Part shown: positions 11,441 through 23,017 of the stretch, piece after piece
Numbering within the stretch: position 1 is the first letter of the stretch
How the letters are laid out: each line of letters starts with the position of its first letter
From: Maratus speciosus
Lineage: Eukaryota > Arthropoda > Arachnida > Araneae > Salticidae
Direction of reading: 5' to 3'
DNA length: 64,000 nucleotides
Assembly (NCBI GenBank): GCA_963932465.1
Contig: OZ010786.1
Span: 443,970,619-444,034,618, forward strand
Notes under the pieces: model-generated
Seen by the model: the letters and a program-made list of their open reading frames with translations, nothing else
What the model was told of the DNA's origin: nothing
Database searches by the model: none
Program-made: the position numbers and the translations under genes

Positions 11441-12518
11441 TAGAAAACAGGAATTCTGCTTTTTCAGAATTTAGTGTTGCTCCCGATGAAAAAAAAATAT
11501 ATGTATATATAAATAGTACAAAACATATTTCAATTTTAAGACTTAAAGCACACACTTTTATTTTATGTAAAATGACGTCATTCGCATTCTCTTAAGAATT
11601 CCACAGTTACGATCCTCTCTTAAACATCTACAGTAAAGCATGCATAGGATGTCACTAACGCAAAATAATACACAAATGTAGCAAAAACATGCCGTCATTA
11701 AAGAAACTCAACCAAAAAAACCGGCTATCTAATGATTCATACGCATTTATTTGTTTATAATATTAATATAGACGATTTCAGTCGTGACGTCAGTCATGAC
11801 GTTTTGGTTGGAAACTGACACCAAACAAACGGTTGCTATGTTGTATTTTCTATTTTATTTGTGTATTTCAGCTATATATTATATCTATAACTCACATCTA
11901 AGTATTTCAATACTTGATATGTACTGGTAACATTTTCCACGATTTATATTTAAAAAAGAAATGACGCATAGCATCCGTTTGCTTGGAGTCAGTTTCCAAC
12001 CAAAACGTCATGATTGACGTCACACTGAAAGCGTCTATAGATACTTAAAATTAAATATAGTTTATAATAGCTCAATTTTTTAACAGAAATTTTTTGTTTA
12101 TATTTTTACACGATAGCACGGATTTTAATTACATTTTCTTTCGGTTGTTATGAGAAAATGACAACAAAAAGATATAATTGCTATTTTCCAACTATTTTCC
12201 CTTTACTTTCTACATAAATGGAGTACTTGAGTTGCCAAAATTAGACAAATGGTGCTGAAAACTACAAAAAAAATTAATATTTGAAAAATAAATGGAGATG
12301 CAGTTTTCAAACAAATTGCATTTAAAAGTATTTTTTTCCCAATACGACGATATAAAAATTGAAAATGTACGATGCGTAGAAATTTAAACAATTGCTATTG
12401 AGTATTTAATCGTACTGCTTTGTTTTACGGCTGGCTTCTGTAAGGTAACGTTATTTTTTGAAAACGAAACAAAATAAGCTGGGAGAAAGAAATAGCATAC
12501 CGTACCAGGGGCTAATAA
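11441..12518 (+). repeat. Dispersed ~0.8-kb repeat, copy A (MITE-filled)
   Basis: This is the reverse complement of about 45872-46686 over its full length, at clear but diverged similarity. Landmarks are CTAGAAAACAGGAATTCTG, AAAATGACGTCATTCGCAT, AAAGCATGCATAGG and AAGAAATAGCATACCGTACC. Copy A is longer only by the 265-bp MITE plus its duplication. On the minus strand it ends in CTAG followed by T, which hints at a rolling-circle element, but the other end is not diagnostic. Confidence 0.75.
11771..12035. mobile_element. Palindromic MITE, 265 bp, TATA target duplication
   Basis: About 70-bp TIRs begin GACG(A/C)TTTCAGT and share ATGACGTTTTGGTTGGAAAC. TATA lies on both sides (11767-11770, 12036-12039). 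The homologous copy near 46355-46365 has a single TATA and no insertion, so boundaries and duplication are confirmed by a paralogous empty site. Non-coding; superfamily not identified. Confidence 0.85.
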
Positions 12519-13039
12519 AAGAAATGTCATAAAAAATGTAAAAAAAATATTAATTTTAAATTTAATGAAGAGAGTTGCCTCAGCGCACCATTGACCGAAT
12601 GCACGAAAATGCCGAATGCATTTTATTTCTTAAATAAAATATTATTTTTCATGCACGAAACTTTTTTTTGTCTTAGTCAATGTAATTTAAGCATATTTCA
12701 ATGAAAATAATACCACATTTTATAAAATTTCTATGCTTGGCCTAAAATGGGTTAATAGTATCCTGCTAAAAGAAAATTCCTTTCAAAGGTCTGGTAGCGC
12801 GCAATAGTGAAGTATGTCATTCTGTGATACACTGATATGTAAAGAGATTAGATAAAAATAAATTGCATAAGATAAATTCATTTGGGAGATATGGAAAAAA
12901 AGATACGTAATTTCCAGAAAAAACAGAAAGATTGAAAGCGTCAGAAAATAAAATTTGAAGAGGTACTTTGGTAGAGGTATAAATGGAAAAGGAAAAAATT
13001 ACATATATTTTTAAGTTAGCTCTTTATTCGGAGCGGAGC

Positions 13040-13310
13040 TTACTTGCGGTACTTTATGATATTAATAAATGATCTAAAAATCTATTACAAATTTCCATCA
13101 TTACATACAAAAACCAAGTGAAATTAAATAATAGAGCTTAATATTCTCCGAGAAAAAGAACATTTAGATATTGAGTCCTTAGTCTTCCGTATTCTGAAAA
13201 CACTGTGAATAGTCTCCCTGGGGATTGACGTCTGAAACTCTAGGATTTTTTTCTCAGATTAACTTCGTCGAAAATCAGTTTCAATTGATAATATCACTCC
13301 CTTCAGATTT
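13040..13310 (+). repeat. Dispersed repeat family R1, copy 3
   Basis: It shares 'GAG(A)AA..AACATTTAGA', 'TCCTTAGTCTTC', 'CTCTAGGATTTT', 'TCAGATTAACTT' and 'TCACTCCCTTCAGATTT' with copies 1 and 2. It is the most diverged of the three. Confidence 0.5.
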
Positions 13311-13860
13311 TACCTAAAGACGTTACTTTTAGTATAAGTCTACGTTAAGGTATCTATATGTAATAATAAAAATTTTCGCCCTTTTAACTTAGTTAAACTA
13401 TTCCAAATTATTATAATATCTACCTTCTTTACCTAGCTTTAATACTATCTTGAATATCTTTTATCATTTTTTCCTCATTTTAATTAAGCGTATTTATTTA
13501 TGTATTATTCTAAAAACCTTAATCCGTTCGTATCTATACTTCTTATAAAACCCACTAAATTACTTTATTTCTTTCATTTTATTCTGAGACTAAATTCTTT
13601 TTTTTTTCGAATGTATTTGATATCTTTTGTTATATTTGTTCCATATCCCATAATGCCTTGCAAGTTGCCGCCAGCACCCTGATTACGTTATAAAGCTACT
13701 GCTGGTAGGTATTAAGTTCGATCATCTACGTCATGCACCTCCGCCTCTTTTATAGGTCTTATCCAATCGCTATGCGAGCTCTTCTGACCCGTCCCCCCCC
13801 CCGTCATGCTACGGAATTGGTTCATTGGTATGTAATGTAACAGTTCGCGTCTTTTTTTTT
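13311..13860. other. Non-coding stretch before the foldback structure
   Basis: No gene recognised. A short C-run lies near 13793-13802. The stretch ends exactly where the AGGTAGCTTT hairpin of the foldback begins. Confidence 0.4.
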
Positions 13861-14005
13861 AGGTAGCTTTCATTACAAAAAGCTACCTATTGCAGCCGTT
13901 CGGAGGAAAGCGATTTCAAAACATTTTGGTACATTTTCATCGATCATGACCCCCAGACCCCGAAACCATCCTCCGTTCAGAAGTTTATATATATATATAT
14001 ATATA
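13861..14005 (+). repeat. Foldback end block 'a' with terminal hairpin
   Basis: AGGTAGCTTT at 13861-13870 pairs with AAAGCTACCT ending at 13888, giving a hairpin. It is followed by a 'GCAGCCGTTCGGAGGAAAGC' block, 'ATGACCCCCAGACCCCGAAA' and an (AT)n tract. The whole block recurs inverted at about 16620-16772. Confidence 0.85.
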
Positions 14006-14519
14006 TCTGATTTTTGTCATACTGTAACTCTCGTATTTATGAAAGGATTTGGATGAAACTTGGTGTGTACATAGTACATACCAATGTCTGGACCGAGTTC
14101 GTTGGCCAGCTTCATCCGCCATCTTGTTTCAAAATGGCGGCCATTTAAAATTTAAAAAAAAAATTAAATTTGAAATATGGTACCATAAAATTAAAAATTG
14201 AAAAATATTTTTTTCTTAAGTATTTGACCTTGATACAAAGATTACGGAGCAGTTTTTGTTTTGTCTATATCTTAAAAAAGTCCTTCCGGCCAGTGCCGGG
14301 AGGAAGAGGTAGCTTTCATAATCCTTATTTTAAAAAAGCCAACTTATATCATGCAAACACACGAATCTCAATTTAGTGGAAACCGAATATAGGAGATTCA
14401 ATACTAATTTTTATCAATATAATGAATGAGAATTTCGCGAAATTAGTCAGCTTTATCCAAGCTGCTTTTCTTTAAAGTAACTTATATTTGGCTGCCAAAT
14501 TCCGCAATTTCTTAAAGTG

Positions 14520-16620
14520 CCTGTCATTTTAAGACAACATGGTGGATGAGGCTAAGCAGTGAACTTGGTCGAGACCTTAGTAATTGCTGTGCACATGCTC
14601 ACTCACATCGGAAACGGTTAATATATAGGAGTGCTGTCGCATGCAAAAAATCAGATTTTTCAAAATGTCACCCACAATAGAAATTGAAACTGCTATATCT
14701 GAGCCATTTTTTAAGGTAAAGACAAACAAAAAATGCTCCTGAATCCTTATATCAAGATCAAATACTTAAGAAAGAAACCTTTTTCAATTTCTAATTTTTT
14801 TGCATCTCACTTTAAATATATATATATTTTTTAATTTAATGGCCGCCATTTTGAAACAAGATGGCTGATGAATCTGGCCAGCGAACTTGGTGAGGTGTTG
14901 ATGTATACTATCCACATGCCTTCTTACATCGAAATAGGCGAATACGTGTGTTATCGCGTGACAAATACAAGATCGTTTCAAAATGTTAGCCATGCTAGAA
15001 ATTCAAAGTGCTATAAATCAACCATTTTTTAAGATATCAACAAAAGAACAAATTTTCAGAAACAAAAACTGCTCCGGAATCTTTGTATCAAGGTCAAACA
15101 CATAAAAAAATCTTTTTCATTTTCCAATTTTTTAATACCTCATTTTGAATTTTAAATTTAATTTTTTTTTAAATGGCAACCCTTTTGAAACAAGATGGCG
15201 AATGAAGCTGGCCAACGAACTGGGTCGAGACATTGGTATGTACTATGTACAGACCAAGTTACATCCAAATAGGTTCATAAATACGCCTGTTATCGCGTGA
15301 CAAAAATCAGGTCGTTTTAAAATGTCAGCCACAAGAGAAATTCAAAATGCTATTACTCAGCCATTTTTTTTTAGATATAGACGAAAGAAAAACTGTTCCG
15401 GAATCTTTGTATTAAGGTCAAACACATACAAAAAAAAAATCTTTTTCATTTTCCAATTTTTTGGTATCTCATTTAATTTTTTTTATTTTTTTATTTTTTT
15501 AAATGGCCGCCAATTTGAAACAAGATGGCGGATGAAGCTGGCCAACGAACTCGGTGGAGATATTTGTATGTACTATGTACACACCAAGGTACATCCAAGT
15601 CGGTTCATAAATACGCCTGTTATTACGTGAGAAAAATCAGGACGTTTCAAAATGTCAGCCACGCTGGAAATTCAAAATGCTATAACTCAGCCATTTCTTA
15701 AGATATAGACGAAACAAAACCTGCTCCCGAATCTTTTTATCAAGGTCAAACACATAAGAAGAAAATATTTTTTCAATTTTCAATTTTCGGTACCACATTT
15801 CAAATTTAAATTTTTCTTAAAAATTTAAATGGCCGCCATTTTAAAACAAGATGGCGGGTGAAGCTGGCCAACGAACCCGGTCGAGACATTGGTATGTACT
15901 ATGTATAAACGAAGTTACCTCCAAATCAGTTCATAAATACGCCTTTTATCGCGTGACAAAATTCAGGACGTTTCAAAATGTCAGCCACGCTAGAAATTCA
16001 AAATGCTATAACTCAGCCATTTTTTAAGATATAGACGAAACAAAAACTGCTCCGAAATCTTTGTATAAAGGTCAAATACATAAGAAAAAAATATTTTTCC
16101 ATTTTCAATTTTTTGGTACCACATTTCAAATTTTAAATTTTTAAAAACATTTTAAATGGCCGCCATTTTGAAACAAAATGGCGGATGAAGCTGGCCAACG
16201 AACTCGGTCGAGAGATTGGTATGTACTATGTACACACCGAATTACGTCCAAATCGGTTCATAAATACGCCTTTTATCGCGTGACAAAATTCAGGACGTTT
16301 CAAAATGTCAGCCATGCTAGAAATTCAAAATGCTATAACTCAGCCATTTTTTAAAATATAGACGAAACAAAAAGTGCTCCGGAATCTTTGTATAAAGGTC
16401 AAATACATAAGAAAAAAATATTTTTCCATTTTTAATTTTTTTGTACCACATTTCAAGTTTTAAATTTTTTTAAAAATTGTAAATGGCCGCCATTTTGAAA
16501 CAAAACGGCGGATGAAGCTGGCCAACGAACTCGGTCGAGACATTGGTATGTACTATGTACACACCGAATTACATCGAAATCGGTTCATAATTACGGGAGT
16601 TACAGTGTGACATAGGTCAG
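14520..16620 (+). repeat. Foldback left arm: forward ~328-bp units
   Basis: Units starting ATGGC(C/A)(G/A)CC occur at about 14839, 15173, 15502, 15829, 16157 and 16483, so the period is 326-334 bp. A more diverged leading unit begins about 14520. The later units are the most alike. The period is not a constant multiple of three and units are interrupted by stops, so the short open frames here are not genes. Confidence 0.85.
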
Positions 16621-16772
16621 ATATATATATATATATATATATATATCAATTTTGAACGGAGGGTGGTTTCGGGGTCTGGGGGTCATGATCGATGAAAATA
16701 TACCAAAATTTTTTGAAATCGCTTTCCTCCGAACGGCTGCAATAGGTAGCTTTTTTGTAAAGAAAGCTACCT
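16620..16772 (-). repeat. Inverted foldback end block a'
   Basis: An (AT)n tract, then GGGTGGTTTCGGGGTCTGGG, then a 'GCTTTCCTCCGAACGGCTGC' block, then the AGGTAGC...GCTACCT hairpin at 16744-16772. It is the reverse complement of 13861-14005 and marks the turning point from forward to reverse units. Confidence 0.85.
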
Positions 16773-16948
16773 AAAATGGCTGAGTTATAGCACTTTCAAT
16801 TTCTAGCGTGGCTGACATTTTGAAACGACTTGATATTTGTCACGCGATAACAGGCGTATTTATGAACCGATTTAGATGAAACTCGGTGTGTACATAGTAC
16901 ATACCAAAGTCTCTACCGAGTTCGTTGGCCAGCTTCATTAGCCATCTT

Positions 16949-18843
16949 CACTGTGAAAAAAATCCGTAAAAATCCGGTATATTTTCCGTTACATTTTACG
17001 GAATATTTTCATCTTCATTTGAAAACAGTACAATTTCCGTAATTGGATAATTTTTCCGTTCTCGGATCAAAATGAAGAAGGTTTTCGTAAATTTTACAAA
17101 AATATTTCATCATTCTTCCAAAACAGTACAATTTCCGCAATTGACGTCTGTGTTGTATAGAGTGGCGCTGTGTTTAGTTGGAATGCGGAATAATGAATTG
17201 TTGTAGTGTGAACATACGTTTACGTTTACACTTGGTTAGTCACTATTTCTCTTTTCTTTTCTTTTCTTTTTTCCCCTTTTTTTTCTTTATTTTAAGTAAA
17301 TATGAATTAATATCTTTTCATATATCAGTTAAAATTTAATATAATTTATTTTATCTTTCGAATTTATTACCACGTAGAATGCCGTATAAATTCCAATTTA
17401 ATTTATTCAGTTGTTTTTTTAATTTGTATCAAATAAAAAATTAAACATATCAAGTAACTTATTAAATATTAAATAACTGTTTTCATCTGTTATTCGTTTA
17501 ATATAGTAATTAAAAAATGATACGATAAATATTATTTCTAATTGAAAAAAAAAAACGATTAATTTCTAAAATTATGATAGAAATTTTATTTTTTAAATGC
17601 ATGCAATTTTGAAAAGGAGTAATAATTGTTCCTATTTTATATGCATGTAATACTTTTTTCTGGGGAGGGGGGGCATTAAATACTCGTATTCTTACAATAA
17701 TAATTCTTTTTAAATTGTAATACTAATCAAGTTAAAAATAAAAGAGCAATCTCATTCAATTAGAATTAAATTAATATATCTTATTTGTCTGATAAAGGTA
17801 ATGTTTATATATCAAGATATTTTAATTACAAATAGTGAGCGCTAAGTTAACACCACCCCCTTTTTGAATAACGCAATTTCAAAATTATCAATATTTAGCT
17901 ATTAATTATCTCTAATTCTATGTCTTTAGCGTTGACTTACGCCCCCTCCTCCCCAATTTCAAATTTCAAAAAGGCCAATATTTGGCTGTCAGTTAGCTGA
18001 AATTTTATTTTTAAAACTAACAATGTAGTATTTTTCTTTCTTTCTTTCATTTAAATAAATGTTTTATTTTTTATTATTATTTTTTTTTTTACAATATTTA
18101 AAAAAAAATAATCTGATATTTAAATGAATTTTATTAATTCTTTTTAAGTTTCAGATAGTTGAGAAGGAAATGTTAGTTTATTTTTCATAATGATTTTAAA
18201 ATAATACTTATTATTAATTAATAAAAAAATTGAAAAACTCTATTTTTAATCTATTCACTTTAAAGGATTCGCACATAAAACTTAAAACATATCTGAAACA
18301 TAATAACGAAATTATAGATGTATACAATGTCCTGTAGCAGGAAAAAATATCTCCAACGAAAATACGTCCCTTGCTTAACACCGTGCCTTTACTTCATAAA
18401 AAGCATCTGAAATAAGTAACGACATTTGGAAACGTAACTCGTGTCCCCATGGCATGGTGGATAAGGGCGCTAATCAGCTACACTCCGGTTCCCCAGTTCG
18501 ATTCCACCCTAGGTAAGTGCTATTTCATTGCTGTTATTTGAATACATTAGAGGTACGCTACCTTGATAAACGTGTCCGTTGAAATTCATAAAGGTGTAAG
18601 TTTCTCGAAAAGTTGTATAATATATTTTTTTTTTTTTTTTTTTTTTTGCCTTTGAAACAAAAAATTTTAAATACGGATATACGGAAAAAAAGAAAAAAAA
18701 ACCGGAAAAATTTTGTGAAAAAAACGGAAGATTTTCTGGAATTTACGGAAAAAAAATTTCCGTTAGAAAACGGAAATAGTACTGGCGTCTGGATTGCCAG
18801 TACTATTTGCGATTTTTAACGGAATTTTTTTTTTTTTACAGTG
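16949..18843. mobile_element. CACTG-ended DNA transposon, 1895 bp, TT target duplication
   Basis: The left end CACTGTGAAAAAAATCCGT and the reverse complement of the right end, CACTGTAAAAAAAAAAAATT, form short TIRs. TT lies on each side. The uninterrupted unit sequence in neighbouring repeats reads straight through GCCATCTTGTTTC, so the insertion site and the 2-bp duplication are well supported. CACTG ends are seen in CMC-type elements. No transposase is visible. Inside are a diverged direct repeat (about 17840-18000), a long T run near 18627 and a tRNA-like block. Confidence 0.8.
18444..18516 (+). repeat. tRNA-like block (pseudo-tRNA or SINE head)
   Basis: ATGGCATGGTGGATAAGGGCG resembles a pol III A box in a D arm, and CCCAGTTCGATTCC resembles a B box in a T arm, at about the right spacing for a tRNA. 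The acceptor stem does not pair cleanly and I cannot build a normal anticodon stem. It is probably a tRNA-derived remnant and not a working tRNA gene. Confidence 0.45.
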
Positions 18844-20731
18844 TTGTTTCAAAATGGCAGCTATTTAAATTTAAAAAAAAATTAAAATTTGAAATGCGAT
18901 ACCAAAAAAAAAAAAAATGAAAATTGAAAAATATTACTTTCTTATATGTTTGACCTTGATACAAAGATTCCGGAGCAGTTTTTGTTTTGTCTATATCTTA
19001 AAAAAGGGCTGAGTTACAGCATTTTGAATTTTTATTGTGGTTGACAATTTGAAACGACCTGATATTTGTCGCGCAATAACAGGCATATTTATGAACCGAT
19101 TTATATGAAACTCAGTGTGTACATAGTACATACCAATGTCTCGACCGAGTTCGTTGGCCAGCTTCATCCGCCATCTTGTTTCAAACTGGCGGCCATTTAC
19201 ATTTTTTTTAATTAAAATTTGAAATGTGATACCAAAAAATTTAAAATTGAAAAATATTTTTTTCTTATGTGTTTGACCTTGATACAAAGATTCCGGAGCA
19301 GTTTTTGTTTCGTCTATATCTTAAAAATTGGCTGAATTATAGCACTTTGAATTTCTAGCTTGGCTGACATTTTGAAACGCCCTGCTTTTTGTCACCCGAT
19401 AACAGGCCTATTAATGAACCGATATGGATGTACCTTGGTATTTATTACCTTGGTGTGTACTAAGTACATACCAATATCTCGACCGAGTTCGTTGGCCAGC
19501 TTCATACGCCATCTTGTTTAAAAATGCCGGCCATTAAAAAAATTTAAATTATAATTTAAAATGAGGTATCAAAAAATTGAAAAGATTTTTTCTTTATGTG
19601 TTTGACCTTAATATAAAGATTCCGGAACAGTTTTTGTTTCGTCTATATCTAGAAAAATGGCTGAGTTATAGCATTTTTAATTTCTATTGTGGCTGACATT
19701 TTGAAACGACCTGATTTTGTCACGCGAAAACAGGCGTATTTATGAACCGATTTGGATGTAACTTGGTGTGTACATAGCGCATACAAATGTCTGGGCCGAG
19801 TTCGTAGGCAACCTTCATTCGCCATTTTGTTTCAAAAGGGAATATTTAAAAAAAAATATTTAAAATTTAAAATGAGGTATGAAAAAATTGGAAAATGAAA
19901 AAGGGTTTTTTTTATGTGTTTGACCTTGATACAAAGATTTCAGGGCAGTTTTTTTTTGTCTACATCTTAAAAAAAGGTTGAGTTATAGCACTTTGAAATT
20001 TCTAGCATGGCGACATTTTGAAACGATATGATAGTTGTCACCCGATAACACACGTATTTATTAACCTATTTGGATGTAAGAAGGCATTTGTATAGTATAT
20101 AGCAATGTCTCGACTAAGTTCACTGGCCAGCTTCATCCGCCATCTTGAATCAAAATGGCGGCCATTAAATTAAAAATATATATATTTAAAGTGAGGTGCA
20201 AAAAATTTAGAAATTGAAAAAGGTTTCTTTCTTAAGTATTTGACTTTGATATAAGGATTCCGGGGCATTTTTTGTTTTGTCTTTATCTTAAAAAATGCCT
20301 CAGATACAGTAGTTTGAATTTCATTATATGGGTGACATTCTGAAAAATCTAATTTTTTGCCTGCGACAGCACTCATACATATCAACCGATTCCGATGTGA
20401 GTGAGCTTGTGCACAGGAATTACTAAGGTCTTGACCAAGTTCACTGGTTAGCTTCATCCACCATGTTGTCTTAAAAGGGCAGGCACTTCAAGATATCGCC
20501 AAATTCGGAAACCAAATATAACTTTAAATAAAATCAGCTTGGATAAAACTGGCTAATTTCGCGAAATTCTCATTCATAAGGATTTAGTATTGATAAAAAT
20601 TAGTATTGAATCTTCTATCATCGGTTTCAACTAAATTGAGCTTCGTGTGTTTGAATAACATAAGCTAGCTTTTAAAAAATAAGGAATTTGAAAGCTACCT
20701 CTTCCTCCCGGCACTTGCCAGAAGTACTTAT

Positions 20732-21396
20732 TATTACTTATCCTTTTTCATTCTCTTGGAGAGCAAGATTTTTTACGATTATTGCATTGCTGAAAAACCC
20801 CGTTGTCACCTGGAGAGCTACTTTTCCTGTATTTTCGTCAAGCTTTTCTAATGTTTAACATCTAGCTGTTTATGTTTTCGACGTAACAACGACCCGAACA
20901 TGGGTAGCAGGATTACCAGTGGAATTAGTACATTTTATGGTCATCTAATAAATAATTGAGGAATCTAACAGCTTCAGTTTTTATTTCGGGGAAAACTACC
21001 AAAGGATGTAGGCCTGATCTTCCACTCCGACCATGATTTCACTGCTGCAAACTTTGATTTCTCAGTTCGAGATATATCACCAGTGCACTGTTGCTGCTTA
21101 ATACCGATATGTTTCTATCCTACTATTGAAAGCATATCATATATACCTACAGAACAATTTTTCTGATTTTTGGAAAATTTCTAATTAGTATCAAAATGTC
21201 ATAACAATGTAGCATGACATACAAAAAGGTAATTTAATTTTTTAATTAAAAAATAGCATATAATTAACAGAAAATTTACTATTATTTTGAAACTATTAAA
21301 TGTAAATTAAATGCATTTTATGAATTCCTTAATAAATATAATAATATTATACTGGAACTATTTTTATGACAATTTTTATGACAAGTATACAGCAAA
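20732..21396. other. Non-coding stretch, nothing recognised
   Basis: This lies between the foldback and a possible TIR element. Base composition near 20750-21110 is less AT-rich than its surroundings, but I recognise no protein or RNA in it. Confidence 0.35.
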
Positions 21397-23008
21397 GCTA
21401 GAAGAGTCTGCGCACAATTCAACAGAATAATAATAAAAAATCTAAATATTAATTTTTTGCTAAACTATCCATGAATAATTTTTAATTCATTTGTTTTTAA
21501 CGCATTTCCATTGCTATTTTTTTGTTATGCTGTAATTTAATAGAAGAGGTATAATAAAGCAGAAAAAGCTATTTTCCGCAATGTCTCCTTACGTGGTTGG
21601 TCTGATTGCGCACATGGATAGGAGAGATTATTAAAATTAATAACTACATTTAAATTGCTAACAATAATAATTACACTATACATTGCTGTGAGGTTTTTGT
21701 GATCAAACATTATTGTATTAGGAGTGAATATTTCAACCAATTGTTTAAATAATCAGAAAAAGGAAAGAATTTAAAAAACAATTAAAAAAAATAAAGAAAA
21801 AAAAATAAAGAATCAGAAAAGAGCAAGCATAGATAAATACTTCCAGCAAAATAGTATTAAATTACTTAATAGCACGATTAACTTAAAATAAGTTAATTTT
21901 CATTCCACAGTTTCAAATGCTTTTTTGTTTGCTGACCCAAGTTGTCGTCGTCCACAACCGATTCACTTATTGTTGTAAATCGTGTAGCTTTCGTGCTATC
22001 ACCTGTTACAAGTTATACATTGAATTCAGTCACTAATCTTTTGGTACAATTCCAGACATTCAGTGAACTTTTTCTCATTGCCATTCGTGTTCTTTCCTTC
22101 AGGTTTTTTTTTTTTTTTTGTATGTTTTTGCTGTAGCTGTGTTAATACCTTGAGATTTACTAACTCTTAAATCAGGATGTCTTCGCATAAACGACGTAAA
22201 CCAAACTTATACTTCTAACTTATAAGCAAAAAAAAATCATTTATTACAAAATTCATCTTTGGTTAAGAAAGCTAATTTACTAGCAAATTAATTGTTCATA
22301 AATTAACAATATATATACAGACAATTAATTTATTAATAAACATATTATTAATTTATTAACAAAAATATTTATACAAAATTAATTTAATGACAACTTTATT
22401 TTTAATTTTTTAACAAAAATTTTTATGTGCAAAAGTATTTTTTAGCAAATTAATTAGTTGCGATGTTTAGTTTCGATAATTATTTGTTTTTCAAAAAATA
22501 TTTCAGAATTGATTTATATTGATTGTTAAACATGTTTCACATGTAATTTGCAATTTATGCAAATTTATCAATAAGCTGCATAATCTCTCCTAGCATGGAA
22601 AGTAATGGGAACAATGCGCCATATCTCCTAAGTAGCAGAAGCGCAAACTATCCAATTTTGGTAGGAGAGATTGCGCAGCCTTTCATTTAAACATGGCTAC
22701 TTCTAATACGAAACGTTGGTGTTCCTATCGTGAGTCTAGTTTAATATCTTATATGAAATCATTTAAGTTTAAAATATTTTGTACAACTGGCATTCTATAG
22801 AAATTCTGACGAATAGTCATGAAAATTCAAGCACTTACCTTGGGAAAACAAAACAAAATAGCAATGCTTTATCCTAGACGTTCGAAACAATCAACATGTA
22901 CATTTAAGTAGACACTCCACTACTGCTATTGTACAACTACCTGGAGTTTACCTGAATCGCGCGCACTCTACTTCCTCTTGACCCTCTTTGTGCGCAATCT
23001 CTCCTGGC
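21397..23008. mobile_element. Possible TIR element with GCGCAC/AGGAGAGAT ends
   Basis: GCTAGAAGAGTCTGCGCACA at the left resembles the reverse complement of the right end, GCCAGGAGAGATTGCGCACA. Related 'GCGCAATCTCTCC' words recur inside near 21615 and in both orientations at 22580-22680. No target duplication is clear and there is no transposase. The right edge nearly abuts the Tc1-like element at 23018. Confidence 0.4.
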
Positions 23009-23017
23009 TTTAACTTA

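Larger units (their letters stand above)
10913..12751. mobile_element. TTAA-flanked (piggyBac-like) element, 1.84 kb, doubly nested
   Basis: The left end CCCATTTTCGACCAAAGTTG and the right end TTGGCCTAAAATGGG are imperfect TIRs, each next to TTAA (10909-10912 and 12752-12755). Its interior holds an approximately 0.8-kb dispersed repeat (11441-12518), which in turn holds a 265-bp palindromic MITE (11771-12035). No transposase is visible. The outer element alone would be about 0.76 kb. Confidence 0.65.
16777..20460 (-). repeat. Foldback right arm: reverse ~328-bp units
   Basis: Reverse-oriented units, recognised by 'GAGTTCGTTGGCCAGCTTCA', lie at about 16777-16946 and 18846-20460, with successive unit edges near 19190, 19526, 19845 and 20155. 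The 1.9-kb CACTG element at 16949-18843 splits the first unit. Divergence grows toward the outer end. Confidence 0.8.
13861..20731. repeat. Compound foldback structure of ~328-bp tandem units
   Basis: The order is: hairpin end block a (13861-14005), a reverse unit (about 14010-14278), an end block T' with GTGCCGGGAGGAAGAGGTAG, forward units (about 14520-16620), an inverted end block a' (about 16630-16772), reverse units (16777-20460, split at 16949-18843) and an inverted end block T (about 20640-20731). Units carry 'ATGGCCGCCATTTTGAAAC', 'CTGGCCAACGAACT' and 'GTACTATGTACA' landmarks. Long arms of tandem subrepeats in opposite orientations are the hallmark of Foldback-type elements. AGGTAGCTTTCA is shared by both kinds of end block. 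Superfamily unknown. Confidence 0.75.

Noticed and set aside
15322..15630. 102-codon plus-strand frame and its relatives at 18991-19287 and 20170-20457
   Set aside because: They fall in foldback units, share only what the DNA repeats share, and the unit length is not a constant multiple of three.
14520..20460. CRISPR-like array (regular repeats)
   Set aside because: The units are about 328 bp without spacers, are in both orientations, and the genome is eukaryotic.
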